DNA of 19,984 bases from Flavobacterium sp. GTDB lineage: Bacteria; Bacteroidota; Bacteroidia; Flavobacteriales; Flavobacteriaceae. The notes below the pieces were generated by a model, which was not told the DNA's origin, did not search any database, and saw only the letters and a program-made list of their open reading frames with translations. Made by a program: the position numbers and the translations under genes. The stretch is from positions 1 through 19,984 of the forward strand of contig NZ_JASLCE010000063.1 in NCBI RefSeq assembly GCF_030146175.1, given 5' to 3'. Of this stretch, positions 1 through 8,437 are shown piece by piece. Each line of letters starts with the position of its first letter. Within the stretch, counting starts at the first letter, position 1.

Positions 1-118
1 CTTAGCAATGTCCAACCTAACCGGTTTGTTTGAAATTGCCTGGATCATCAAAAAGGAAAAACTTACGTACGATATGGCCCGAGAACGATTCTTCGGAAAA
101 AGTATTGGACTACCCTAA
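1..118 (+). CDS. 3' end of an unidentified protein (partial)
   Basis: An open frame enters from the left edge (codons in phase from base 2) and ends at TAA 116-118. The 38 visible residues include WIIKKEKLTYDMARERFFGK and end in SIGLP. This is too little to assign a family. It lies only 14 nt before the next start on the same strand, so it is probably cotranscribed with the following cluster. The start and most of the gene are outside the window. Confidence 0.55.
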   Translation, partial: LAMSNLTGLFEIAWIIKKEKLTYDMARERFFGKSIGLP

Positions 119-132
119 TTTAAAATCAAAAA

Positions 133-1254
133 ATGGGAATAACAAACGATCTATATCAGCTTAAACCAAGAATTATTAATTCCGGGACTATTTTACGGGT
201 TCGTAAAACTAAAGAAGCTGCTTTTTTAAAAAAATATACCATCGTCAATCAAGGAAACGATACACATATACAAGGTGTTTTTTCCAATACGTTTATCATA
301 AACTCAGAAGACGGGAAAATTGAGCGAATTTCTCTTTTTGCAACAGATCGGATAATCGATTTCAAAGAACCTGGTATCTATATATCGATACAAAGTGGCA
401 GCAAGTCGGGCTTTGGTAGCGATTTCAATGAATTTTTTACTATCATGGCGACCTATTTGGAAGATGCTTTATTTTATGTACTCTGGGACGACATAATCAG
501 TCGGTATGAAATTATAAATGGGACGTTAGCTTTCAAAAGCACTCGGAACTTTACGCATTGGAATTGCCTTTTTGAAGAATATGTAGTCGACAACTATGCC
601 GATTCCAAACAGCTCCTTGCCGATTTTTATGTTGAAAAAGCAAATGAAATGATACTACGTCATCACGAAATAATTAGTGAAGGTGAGGATCCCAAAGAAC
701 GGCATTACGATGTAGAAGACTATCAGGAATTAGTACAGCAGCTTTTAAATTACAAAAGTCATATTGCACCCGAGAAATTGACACAACTAACCAATTGGCT
801 GGATGCGCAAATATACGATAGCATTTGTGTAGAGTTGGTCGTTACGGCTTCTCAATCGATATATGATGAGAGCGAAGTGTATATGCAGGGAAAATTTGAA
901 ATACGGATCAACGCTGAAAAACCCTATGCGGAAAGCGACATTATTGATATTTCCGAATTTTTAAAAAGTATGGAGCAAGATGGTGAATATTTTATATTTT
1001 CATGTTGCTGCGGCGTTCCTTCCTGTAGTGGCTGGGAAAAAGGCATTCAGGTGGAACATTTTGATACAACCATCCGTTGGACCAACCTGAACACCTGGAA
1101 AGAATGGTATTTTGAAAAGTACAGAATTGAAGATGACCTAAAAACCATCCGGGAAGAAGATAACGTTTACGAAACCTTTTTCGCTAAAAAAGAAATCGAA
1201 TATATAGGAGTTGGCTATAATTGGAATACCGACGATAAATCCAAAATTAAATAA
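133..1254 (+). CDS. uncharacterised 373-aa protein with a CCCG-x3-C motif
   Basis: I do not recognise this protein. It has no signal peptide or membrane segment and reads as a soluble, acidic, aromatic-rich cytoplasmic protein. The most distinctive feature is FSCCCGVPSCSGW at residues 289-301, with three adjacent cysteines and a fourth five residues on, followed by a W/T-rich strand (IRWTNLNTWKEWYF). Cysteine-rich CxCGxxxC-like turns of this kind occur in small Bacteroidota hypothetical proteins and could bind a metal, but that is inference. The ATG at 133 lies 14 nt after the upstream stop, and the following HD-domain gene begins 4 nt after this stop, so the genes are probably one transcript. 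A polymorphic-toxin immunity role is possible but not shown. Confidence 0.8.
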   Translation: MGITNDLYQLKPRIINSGTILRVRKTKEAAFLKKYTIVNQGNDTHIQGVFSNTFIINSEDGKIERISLFATDRIIDFKEPGIYISIQSGSKSGFGSDFNEFFTIMATYLEDALFYVLWDDIISRYEIINGTLAFKSTRNFTHWNCLFEEYVVDNYADSKQLLADFYVEKANEMILRHHEIISEGEDPKERHYDVEDYQELVQQLLNYKSHIAPEKLTQLTNWLDAQIYDSICVELVVTASQSIYDESEVYMQGKFEIRINAEKPYAESDIIDISEFLKSMEQDGEYFIFSCCCGVPSCSGWEKGIQVEHFDTTIRWTNLNTWKEWYFEKYRIEDDLKTIREEDNVYETFFAKKEIEYIGVGYNWNTDDKSKIK

Positions 1255-1258
1255 CGAA

Positions 1259-1810
1259 ATGAACGATACCTTTACTATTGATGATTTACAGGACTTATGG
1301 CAAAAAGTAAGCATTTTACATAGCGGGCAAACCTATGGCGGCCAAACTAAAGGCGAAAAAATCGAATATATCAATCATATCGGTAGTGTTGTATTTGAAA
1401 TTATAAACGCCTCAAAAAATACGTTGAATTTTGACGTAGCCCTTGCCGTAAAATGCGCTCTTTTACACGATGCTCTGGAAGATACCAATCTTAGTATTGA
1501 AGAATTGGAAAAAGATTACGGTAAACAGGTTTTGGAAGGCGTACTAGCCTTAACCAAAAACACGCAGCTTGAAAGAGAACTTCAAATGATCGATAGTTTA
1601 GACCGGATAAAAGCACAACCAAAAGAAATCTGGGCGGTAAAAATGGCCGATCGGATTTGTAACTTATATGCGCCACCTTACTATTGGAACCAATCGAAAA
1701 AGGAAAAATACCTTCAGGAAGCCAAAATCATTTATGATTATTTAAAAGAGGGCAATGAATATTTAGCCGATAGGTTACTAGATAAAATCAAACTATATAA
1801 AGACAAATAA
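1259..1810 (+). CDS. small HD-domain phosphohydrolase, RelA/SpoT-MESH1-like
   Basis: The 183-aa protein consists almost entirely of an HD domain resembling the hydrolase half of RelA/SpoT and the stand-alone small alarmone hydrolase MESH1. The expected metal-binding set is visible: H40 in EYINH, H70-D71 in ALLHDALEDT, the following E74-D75 pair, and D131 in VKMADRICNL. No synthetase, TGS or ACT domain is present, so it should be hydrolase-only. Likely substrates are (p)ppGpp or a related nucleotide; the family also includes NADPH phosphatases, so specificity is open. I place the start at ATG 1259, 4 nt after the upstream stop. An in-frame TTG at 1211 would add 16 residues but lies inside the preceding gene and adds nothing family-like. 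It sits in a same-strand cluster of unknown genes. Confidence 0.8.
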   Translation: MNDTFTIDDLQDLWQKVSILHSGQTYGGQTKGEKIEYINHIGSVVFEIINASKNTLNFDVALAVKCALLHDALEDTNLSIEELEKDYGKQVLEGVLALTKNTQLERELQMIDSLDRIKAQPKEIWAVKMADRICNLYAPPYYWNQSKKEKYLQEAKIIYDYLKEGNEYLADRLLDKIKLYKDK

Positions 1811-1842
1811 TCCAAGTTATTGACAAACAAAACGTAACAAAT

Positions 1843-2544
1843 ATGGCAGAGATAGAAGACGGAATTCTTGAAAACTATGAGGAAATAATAAACTGGACCT
1901 ATCCGGGTGCCACATTATATTATAAAGATTGTGATTTAGAACCTTCTGTAGCGGAAAAATTCACAAAAGATCTGTTAATCCGAAACGGATATTTTCTTGA
2001 TGTCAGCTGTTTAGGCGGCGGTATTAAATTTAATACCCGCTTTTTAATTGCATCGGCAAAAGCAGCACGACTGTATGAAATAAACCCGGACAACGAAAGG
2101 TTTGGTCATTGCGCTATAAACATTAACAGCTATTTTAAAATTCTTGATGTTTATAAACTAAACGGTAAAACACAAATTTTTTTACTTCACATTCCTGCAA
2201 AAAGTTTACGCTATTTTGAAAGAGCAAGTTCGAATTGGGATGAAGATTTTATTCAAAAAGCAAGACAAAGTTTTGATACTAGAATTCACCAGGAGCCACG
2301 GCCAGATTTATTAGAACCATTTTGGCTGGAAAGAACAAACTATCCGGTTGGAATGGATGCTTACGACAAATTTTATCCTTTGACAAGTGTCACTCCAATT
2401 CCAAAAGCCGGAGAACCTTTATATAACGGAATTAAGAAACTGACAAATGATACCAGTGAAATTAATATTCCGGCACCCTATTACAGCGAACTAAATGGAA
2501 AATCCAAAATAGGCGTTTTTTTGAACAAAATATTCGGAAAATAA
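1843..2544 (+). CDS. uncharacterised 233-aa protein
   Basis: Not recognised. The protein is soluble in appearance, with no signal peptide or membrane span. The N-terminal half contains a glycine turn (YFLDVSCLGGGIKFNTRFLI, near residues 51-70) followed by a short helix and an FGHCAININSYFKILDVYKL strand-rich stretch. The C-terminal third is proline-rich (PYYSELNGKSKIGVFLNKIFGK is its end region). It begins 32 nt after the HD-domain gene and precedes another unknown gene by 59 nt, consistent with one transcription unit. Possibly an accessory or immunity-type protein given the company it keeps, but nothing in the sequence proves that. Confidence 0.75.
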   Translation: MAEIEDGILENYEEIINWTYPGATLYYKDCDLEPSVAEKFTKDLLIRNGYFLDVSCLGGGIKFNTRFLIASAKAARLYEINPDNERFGHCAININSYFKILDVYKLNGKTQIFLLHIPAKSLRYFERASSNWDEDFIQKARQSFDTRIHQEPRPDLLEPFWLERTNYPVGMDAYDKFYPLTSVTPIPKAGEPLYNGIKKLTNDTSEINIPAPYYSELNGKSKIGVFLNKIFGK

Positions 2545-2603
2545 ATAATTCACAGTATGCGCTATATGGAAATCTTTAAAAAACGAAACACCAAATACTA
2601 TTT

Positions 2604-3266
2604 ATGGGATTTTTTAGTAAAATTAAAGCATTAAAAGTCAGAGATATCGCGTTTTTTGCCAATGGTGATCACTTTTATTCAAAAGGATTAGAAGTATCGA
2701 TCGGGAAAGAATTAAAAATCGCAAAATACGGGCTAACACTTGAGGAGCTAAATCCTATCCTACACTATCTGGTTGAATTTATTCAGGATGAAAAACCGGA
2801 CATTAAAAACGGCAACAAATTAACCTGTTTCTCCTGGCTTATTTTAGCACAAGAAGAGGGAGACTTTTTTGAAATTCTTGAAATCTACCCGGAACAACAA
2901 GGTTTTGCAGCTGGATTAAACCGCACACTTCAGGTATTGAACCAACAGCTTTATGTTTGTGATCAATTAAAAGTGGAACCCATTTTCCCTGATTTTGACC
3001 AAATCGTTTGCATCGATCCGTTAATCAGAACCGGGTTACCGGCACATTTATTCCGTTGGAACAGAACCGCTCCCGATTCCGGTTGGGTTGCGATAACCGA
3101 TAACTTTGATGAAGACACCATGTCGCTTGAAGAAATAACGGTAGGACAACTGATGACCTATCGCCCGGAAACAGTTCAGTTTATGGCGCTTCCTTTTGGC
3201 TATAAAGTCATCTGGGATGGTAAAGATGCTAAAATAGCATTTGATAATAATCTGATGGAGGATTAA
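2604..3266 (+). CDS. uncharacterised 220-aa protein, possibly Imm33/DUF2185-like at its C-terminus
   Basis: The protein starts MGFFSKIKALKVRDIAFF, has no signal peptide, and looks cytoplasmic. The C-terminal region around residues 153-205 reads APDSGWVAITDNFDEDTMSL followed by GQLMTYRPETVQFMALPFG. An SGW turn followed by an acidic stretch recalls the DUF2185/Imm33 immunity-protein fold, but I can see only a loose resemblance and give it low weight. It is the last gene of the left-hand cluster; the strong terminator at 3463-3506 follows about 200 nt downstream. The start at ATG 2604 gives a hydrophobic-basic N-terminus; no better in-frame start is visible upstream. Confidence 0.7.
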   Translation: MGFFSKIKALKVRDIAFFANGDHFYSKGLEVSIGKELKIAKYGLTLEELNPILHYLVEFIQDEKPDIKNGNKLTCFSWLILAQEEGDFFEILEIYPEQQGFAAGLNRTLQVLNQQLYVCDQLKVEPIFPDFDQIVCIDPLIRTGLPAHLFRWNRTAPDSGWVAITDNFDEDTMSLEEITVGQLMTYRPETVQFMALPFGYKVIWDGKDAKIAFDNNLMED

Positions 3267-3462
3267 ACTATAGTTTTAAAAAGAAAATTAGAATGATCAA
3301 ACAGATTTACATCATCAAAATTTGATATCAAAAGGAATCACAACCACAAAAAAGACGTTTCCAACGCTACGTTTTATCACAGAAAGGAACTAATAGCAAT
3401 AATTTCTTAACAGCAAAATGTATTTTTAATTCTTTTTTGTTGTAAATTAGTTCAAGATTTTG
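3267..3462. other. non-coding stretch between the unknown-gene cluster and the efflux operon
   Basis: AT-rich DNA without a convincing open frame. It holds one copy of the AACGCTACGTT palindrome (3363-3373), a 13-bp palindrome ATCAAAATTTGAT (3314-3326) of unknown meaning, and leads into the terminator. I see no RNA gene and no consensus promoter here. Confidence 0.5.
3363..3373. repeat. upstream copy of palindrome AACGCTACGTT
   Basis: An 11-bp palindrome (AACG-CTA-CGTT) identical to the core of the 17-bp palindrome at the efflux promoter, 181 bp downstream centre to centre. The flanks differ. It may be a second operator for the GbsR/MarR-like regulator. It lies before the terminator, so it is outside the core promoter. 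Confidence 0.45.
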
Positions 3463-3506
3463 GAATCTGAATATTGGTAATATACTAATATTCAGATTCT
3501 TTTTTT
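3463..3506 (+). terminator. Rho-independent terminator after the unknown-gene cluster
   Basis: A perfect 13-bp inverted repeat (GAATCTGAATATT at 3463-3475 with its complement at 3487-3499) extends inward through a G-U pair and three more pairs to an ATA loop, giving a stem of about 17 bp. It is followed by seven T residues (3500-3506). It separates the upstream cluster from the efflux operon. Confidence 0.85.
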
Positions 3507-3540
3507 ATAGCTGTTTCAGCGCCAAAAATATTAAGTATTT

Positions 3541-3598
3541 TTTAACGCTACGTTAAAGTTCGGTTGGTTCGGTTTAAACAAAACTAATTGTATCTTTG
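3541..3598 (+). promoter_or_regulatory. promoter and candidate operator of the efflux operon
   Basis: A perfect 17-bp palindrome TTTAACGCTACGTTAAA (3541-3557) is followed at once by an 8-bp direct repeat GTTCGGTT (3558-3565 and 3567-3574, period 9 bp). TATCTTTG at 3591-3598 fits the Bacteroidota -7 consensus TAnnTTTG exactly; a TTG at 3564-3566 is a possible, slightly distant -33 element. Transcription should begin near 3603-3606, just before ATG 3620. A palindrome directly upstream of the promoter of an operon that begins with a MarR/GbsR-type gene is a natural autoregulatory operator, though this is inferred. Confidence 0.65.
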
Positions 3599-3619
3599 CG
3601 ACCAAAATCAAGAATCCCC

Positions 3620-4111
3620 ATGAATAAACAGCAGGAAGAAAAAGAAGAATTAATCGAACTATTCGGGATACACTTTGAAACGTATTATCATTTACCCCCC
3701 TGTGCGGCCCGCATATTAGGTCTGTTAATTATGAATGTCAGAGATAAAGGAATGACATTCGAAGAACTGGTCGATCAGGGATGTGCCAGTAAAAGTACCA
3801 TCTCAACCAATATCAATTTATTGCTAAAGCTCGGAAAGATTACCTATTATACCAAAACCGGCGATCGCAAAAAATACTTTATGCCCTCTCCTCCTAACGA
3901 GCGCATTCAGAATCACCTTAAATTTATTGAATCTGAAAAAAACATGCTTGTCCGTGTGAAGGCTTACGAACTTAATTATCCAGCCGATGATAAAACACAT
4001 ACTGCCTTTGTAGTTAATGCGATGGATACCTATATGAAATACCTATCCAAATTTGAGCAAATCCTTAATGAGTGTATCAATCAGGAATCCTTATCAAAAG
4101 ACGAATTTTAA
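3620..4111 (+). CDS. GbsR/MarR-family winged-helix regulator of the efflux operon
   Basis: The 163-aa protein has a winged helix-turn-helix over about residues 15-95. A first helix (LPPCAARILGLLIMN) is followed by FEELVDQGCASKSTISTNIN as the HTH and by TYYTKTGDRKKYFMP as the wing. The C-terminal half is helical and probably dimerises. This layout matches the GbsR/MarR-like repressors that often open RND efflux operons in Flavobacteria. The start is ATG 3620; an in-frame TTG at 3596 lies inside the -7 element and would be upstream of the transcript. The pump genes follow after 34 nt with no terminator between. The ligand is unknown; bile salts, dyes or antibiotics are typical for such systems but cannot be read from sequence. 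Confidence 0.85.
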   Translation: MNKQQEEKEELIELFGIHFETYYHLPPCAARILGLLIMNVRDKGMTFEELVDQGCASKSTISTNINLLLKLGKITYYTKTGDRKKYFMPSPPNERIQNHLKFIESEKNMLVRVKAYELNYPADDKTHTAFVVNAMDTYMKYLSKFEQILNECINQESLSKDEF

Positions 4112-4145
4112 AGCTATTTACAATTATATATAAATATTTTACCCT

Positions 4146-5264
4146 ATGAAGAATAAAGTAATATTTAGCATGTTGGTCCTGTCGATGGTATTGGCATCGT
4201 GTGGAGACAAAAATCCGCAACAGCAGCAACCTAGTGGTCCCATGCCCTTTCCTGTTCAGAAAGTAGTTAAAGAAAATACCACAACCTATCAAGAATATTC
4301 CGCCAATTTACAAGGTCAGCAAAACGTAGAAATCCGCCCGAAAGTAAGCGGTTTTATCGAGCAGATTTTTGTCGACGAAGGACAAACAGTACGCAAAGGA
4401 CAGGTATTGTTTAAATTGGAAACCAACACCCTATCGCAGGATGCCGGTGCGGCCAAAGCAGCCGTTGCAGCCGCTCAGGTGGAAGTGGATCGTTTAATTC
4501 CGTTGGTAGACCGCAAAATCATCAGTAATGTAACGTTGGAAACTGCAAAAGCCAATCTGGCACGTGCTAAAGCCAGCTATAACAGTATTGCGGCCAACAT
4601 CAACTTTGGAACCATTACCAGTCCGGTAGACGGTGTTATTGGAAGTATTCCGTATAAAGTAGGAAGTTTGGTAAGCGCTACTACAGCCGATCCGTTGACT
4701 ACCGTATCGGATATCCGTAATGTTCGCGCTTATTTTACGATGAATGAAAAACAATTGATCCAGTTTAGCAGAACCTTCCCGGGTGCGACTTTATCTGACA
4801 AGATCAAAGCGATTCCTTCGGTAGAATTAATTCTTGCGGATAATTCGGTGTACGAACACAAAGGAAAAATCGAAACTGTAAATGGTCTGGTAAACGCCCG
4901 TACCGGTAGTACCGAATTCCGTGCGCAGTTCCCGAACCCGCAGTCGGTTTTAAGAAGCGGTGGTAGCGGAATCATTCGCCTTCCTGTTGAAGCCAAAGAC
5001 GTAATCCTGATTCCTCAAAATGCCGTTTACGACATGCAAGGAAAACAAATGATTTATGCCGTTGGAAAAGACAACAAAGTACATTCGAAAATTATAGAAA
5101 CCAACGGTACTTCCGGTTTGAATTTTATCGTAACCGGTGGTGTTGAATCCGGAGAAGTAGTTGTAGTGGAAGGTGTTACCAAATTGGCCGACAACCAGGA
5201 AATCGTTCCGCAGGAAGCTGGTAAAAATGCACAACCGGCAGTAAATGCTCCCGTAAAAAAATAA
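4146..5264 (+). CDS. RND efflux periplasmic adaptor (membrane fusion) lipoprotein
   Basis: This is an AcrA/MexA-family adaptor of 372 aa, a usual length. The signal peptide ends in lipobox VLASC, so C19 should be lipidated and anchor the protein to the inner membrane. Then come the lipoyl/barrel-sandwich half-motifs (VRPKVSGFIEQIF-like region near 60-85 with GQTVRKGQVLFKLE; the partner strand TSPVDGVIGSIPYKVGSLV near 158-176), enclosing an alanine-rich helical hairpin at about 97-150. The beta-barrel and membrane-proximal domains follow (FRAQFPNP, VILIPQNAVYDMQGKQMIY). It bridges the pump and the outer-membrane channel. It starts 34 nt after the regulator and ends 4 nt before the pump gene, so translation is probably coupled. 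Confidence 0.95.
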   Translation: MKNKVIFSMLVLSMVLASCGDKNPQQQQPSGPMPFPVQKVVKENTTTYQEYSANLQGQQNVEIRPKVSGFIEQIFVDEGQTVRKGQVLFKLETNTLSQDAGAAKAAVAAAQVEVDRLIPLVDRKIISNVTLETAKANLARAKASYNSIAANINFGTITSPVDGVIGSIPYKVGSLVSATTADPLTTVSDIRNVRAYFTMNEKQLIQFSRTFPGATLSDKIKAIPSVELILADNSVYEHKGKIETVNGLVNARTGSTEFRAQFPNPQSVLRSGGSGIIRLPVEAKDVILIPQNAVYDMQGKQMIYAVGKDNKVHSKIIETNGTSGLNFIVTGGVESGEVVVVEGVTKLADNQEIVPQEAGKNAQPAVNAPVKK

Positions 5265-5268
5265 ACTT

Positions 5269-8200
5269 ATGATTAAAACATTTATAAACAGACCGGTACT
5301 TTCTACCGTAATCTCCATCATTATAACCATTCTGGGTATCTTGGGATTAACATCGTTACCCATAGAACAATACCCGGAAATTGCACCGCCAACCGTACAG
5401 GTTAGTGCTACCTATACCGGAGCCAATGCCGAAACGGTTTTAAACAGTGTTGTAACGCCAATCGAAGAAGAAATCAACGGTGTGGAAGGTATGACCTATA
5501 TGACGTCGACATCGGCAAATAACGGTGCGGCCAACATTAGCGTATTCTTCGAATTGGGTGTAAATCCCGATATCGCAGCCGTAAACGTACAAAACCGTGT
5601 GGCGCGTGCTACCAGTAAACTACCACAAGCCGTAGTAAATACCGGGGTAACCACGATTAAGAGTCAGACGAGTGCGTTGATGTTCTTCGCCTTATATTCG
5701 AACAATAAAGAGTATGACGAGACGTTTATCCAGAACTACGCCCGTATCAACCTGGTACCGAAATTACAACGTGTAAAAGGGGTTGGACAAGTAAACGTAT
5801 TTGGTGCAAAAGACTACTCGATGCGTATCTGGATCGATCCGGAAAAAATGGCTAACTATAAAGTAGTGCCGTCCGATATTCAGGATGCATTACGCGAACA
5901 AAACTTAGAAGCCGCACCGGGTAAATTTGGTGAAAATGCTGATGGTGTTTACGAATACGTAATCAAATATAAAGGACGTTTATCTAAAATTTCCGAATAC
6001 GAAAACATCATTATCAAATCGACCGGAAACGGAAACTTCCTTCGATTAAAAGATGTAGCGACTGTCGAATTAGGAGCCTTTAACTACGGTGCCAAAAACA
6101 TGGCAATGGGTAAACAAGGTGTGGCTGTTGGTATCTTCCAGACATCCGGATCGAACGCTCAGGACATTATGACGGAAGTAATCCATATTTTGGAGGAAAG
6201 TAAAGGTACTTTCCCTAAAGGAATCGATTATGTAATTCCATACAACTCGAAAACCTTCCTTGATGCCTCTATTGCAAAAGTAGTTTCGACATTGGTAGAG
6301 GCTTTTATCCTGGTATTTATCGTAGTATTCGTATTCCTACAGGACATCCGATCTACCTTGATTCCGGCTATTGCCGTACCGGTTGCGATTGTAGGTACCT
6401 TCTTCTTCCTCCAATTATTCGGATTCTCGATCAACATGCTTACGTTGTTTGCGATGATTCTGGCGATTGGTATCGTAGTGGATGATGCCATCGTAGTTGT
6501 GGAAGCCGTCCACGCCAAGCTCGACCACGGAATAAAAGACGCCAAACAAGCGACGATTTCGGCTATGGACGAGATCACCGGAGCGATTGTTTCGATCACC
6601 CTGGTTATGTCGGCGGTATTCGTACCGGTTTCCTTCCTAAAAGGACCATCCGGAGTATTCTACAAACAGTTTGCGATTACATTGGCCGTTGCGATTGTGA
6701 TTTCGGCGATCAACGCCTTAACATTGAGTCCGGCGCTTTGTGCCCTGTTCTTAAAACCGCATGACGATTCGGAACATGCTAAAAAAGGATTAAAAGATCG
6801 TTTCTTTACCGCGTTCAACACGGCATTCGATTCGATGAACAACAAATACAGTAAGTCGTTAAACTTCCTGGTTAAAAGAAAATGGATCACCGGAATCTCT
6901 TTATTGGCAGTAACGGGTATTACATTACTATTGTTCAGCACTACTCCATCCGGATTTATTCCGAATGAAGACCGTGGTATCATCATGGGGGATTTAACTT
7001 TACCTCCGGGAACCACTTTAGAGAAAACACAGTTAGCCGTTAACGAACTGGATTCTATCCTGGCCTCTATGGACATTATCGAATCCCGTATGAGTGTGGT
7101 TGGTTTCAGTTTATTAAACAACGTAAATGGTGGTTCATATGCCTTTACCGTTATCAAATTAAAAGACTGGGCACATCGTAAAGAAGCTACACAGTCAATT
7201 GAAGCGGTAGTTGGTGAACTATTCGGACGTACAGCGCAATTTAAAGATGCCCGAGCGTTATTCTTTACACCTCCGAGTGTACAGGGATTTGGTACGGCAG
7301 ACGGATTTGAGTTTAAACTACAATCCAAATCAGACGACGACTGGGCGACGATCAGTAAAGTGAGTGGTGAGTTCTTACAGGCGCTAAACCAACGTCCGGA
7401 AATCCAGTATGCGATGACCAACTTTAACCCGAACTTCCCACAATACCAGCTGGACATCAACATTGAAAAAACGAAAGATGCCGGTATTAGTGTATCCGAT
7501 ATTTTCAATACGTTACAGGGGTATTACGGTGGATTATATACAACCGACTTTAACAGTTTCGGTAAACAATACCGTGTGATGATTCAGGCAAAACCGGAAG
7601 ATCGCGCTACCGAACAAAGTTTGGATAAAATTTATATCAAAAACCGAAATGACGAATTGGTAGCAATCAGTCAGTTTGTGAGCCTTAAGAAAACCTATGG
7701 TCCGGAATCGGTTACCCGTTTTAACCTGTTAAAATCAGTAAACGTAAACGGTAAAGCCAAACCAGGATATAGTTCCGGGGATGCGATTAAAGCGATTGAA
7801 GAAGTTGCGGCACAACATTTACCGAATAACTACACCTATGAGTTTTCCGGTATGACCCGTGAGGAGATTGCTTCCGGAGGTCAGGCGATTGGTGTATTCC
7901 TATTGAGTTTGATTTTCGTATACTTCCTGTTAAGTGCGCAGTACGAAAGTTATTTATTGCCATTATCGGTAATCCTATCGTTACCGGTGGGTATTGCGGG
8001 AGCCATCGGATTTGTAAAACTGGCTGGACTTGAAAACAACATTTACTTCCAGATTGCACTGATCATGCTTATCGGACTACTCGCGAAAAATGCCATTCTA
8101 ATCGTAGAGTTTGCCATCCAGCGTAGACGTCATGGTATGAGCCTGTTTGAATCGGCAGTTGAAGGAGCAAAAGCCCGTTTACGACCGATTTTGATGACCT

Positions 8201-8433
8201 CTTTCGCCTTTATCTTTGGTCTGTTGCCACTGGCTTTAGCCAACGGAATTGGAGCCGTAGGTAACCGTTCTATTGGTATGGGAGCGGTTGGAGGAATGTT
8301 AGTCGGTACCATTTTAGGGGTATTCTTTATTCCGGTATTGTTTGTGATCTTCCAGGGACTACAAGAACGTATTACCGGAAAAACAGCAGCCCAAAAAGCG
8401 GCCGAGCAGGATTCTGAAAATGTTGCATTATAA
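5269..8433 (+). CDS. RND multidrug efflux transporter, HAE1/AcrB family
   Basis: This 1054-aa protein has the standard AcrB/MexB length and plan: TM1 at residues 9-29, a periplasmic porter/docking loop (30-330), TM2-7, a second large loop, and TM8-12. The proton-relay residues are visible: D405-D406 in the TM4 motif AIGIVVDDAIVVVEAV, and K940 in the TM10 motif LIGLLAKNAILIVEFA. The N-terminus MIKTFINRPVLSTVISIII and LPIEQYPEIAPP are family-typical. It exports hydrophobic drugs or toxic amphiphiles from the periplasm or membrane using the proton gradient, forming a trimer with the adaptor and outer-membrane partner encoded on either side. It is spaced 4 nt from both neighbours. The substrate cannot be predicted. 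The sequence is intact, with no sign of decay. Confidence 0.97.
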   Translation: MIKTFINRPVLSTVISIIITILGILGLTSLPIEQYPEIAPPTVQVSATYTGANAETVLNSVVTPIEEEINGVEGMTYMTSTSANNGAANISVFFELGVNPDIAAVNVQNRVARATSKLPQAVVNTGVTTIKSQTSALMFFALYSNNKEYDETFIQNYARINLVPKLQRVKGVGQVNVFGAKDYSMRIWIDPEKMANYKVVPSDIQDALREQNLEAAPGKFGENADGVYEYVIKYKGRLSKISEYENIIIKSTGNGNFLRLKDVATVELGAFNYGAKNMAMGKQGVAVGIFQTSGSNAQDIMTEVIHILEESKGTFPKGIDYVIPYNSKTFLDASIAKVVSTLVEAFILVFIVVFVFLQDIRSTLIPAIAVPVAIVGTFFFLQLFGFSINMLTLFAMILAIGIVVDDAIVVVEAVHAKLDHGIKDAKQATISAMDEITGAIVSITLVMSAVFVPVSFLKGPSGVFYKQFAITLAVAIVISAINALTLSPALCALFLKPHDDSEHAKKGLKDRFFTAFNTAFDSMNNKYSKSLNFLVKRKWITGISLLAVTGITLLLFSTTPSGFIPNEDRGIIMGDLTLPPGTTLEKTQLAVNELDSILASMDIIESRMSVVGFSLLNNVNGGSYAFTVIKLKDWAHRKEATQSIEAVVGELFGRTAQFKDARALFFTPPSVQGFGTADGFEFKLQSKSDDDWATISKVSGEFLQALNQRPEIQYAMTNFNPNFPQYQLDINIEKTKDAGISVSDIFNTLQGYYGGLYTTDFNSFGKQYRVMIQAKPEDRATEQSLDKIYIKNRNDELVAISQFVSLKKTYGPESVTRFNLLKSVNVNGKAKPGYSSGDAIKAIEEVAAQHLPNNYTYEFSGMTREEIASGGQAIGVFLLSLIFVYFLLSAQYESYLLPLSVILSLPVGIAGAIGFVKLAGLENNIYFQIALIMLIGLLAKNAILIVEFAIQRRRHGMSLFESAVEGAKARLRPILMTSFAFIFGLLPLALANGIGAVGNRSIGMGAVGGMLVGTILGVFFIPVLFVIFQGLQERITGKTAAQKAAEQDSENVAL

Positions 8434-8437
8434 AACT

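Noticed and set aside
1211..1258. Longer start (TTG 1211) for the HD-domain protein
   Set aside because: It lies within the upstream gene; ATG 1259 follows its stop by 4 nt and keeps the complete HD domain.
2557..2634. Short reading frame starting ATG 2557, out of frame with the gene at 2604
   Set aside because: Only about 25 codons, overlapping the start of the next gene, and no recognisable product.
3596..3619. TTG start at 3596 for the regulator
   Set aside because: It falls inside the -7 element TATCTTTG, upstream of the expected transcript start; ATG 3620 is better.
6228..7508. Minus-strand open frames inside the efflux pump gene
   Set aside because: They are opposite to a clearly coding, well-conserved gene and have low-complexity, non-family sequences.
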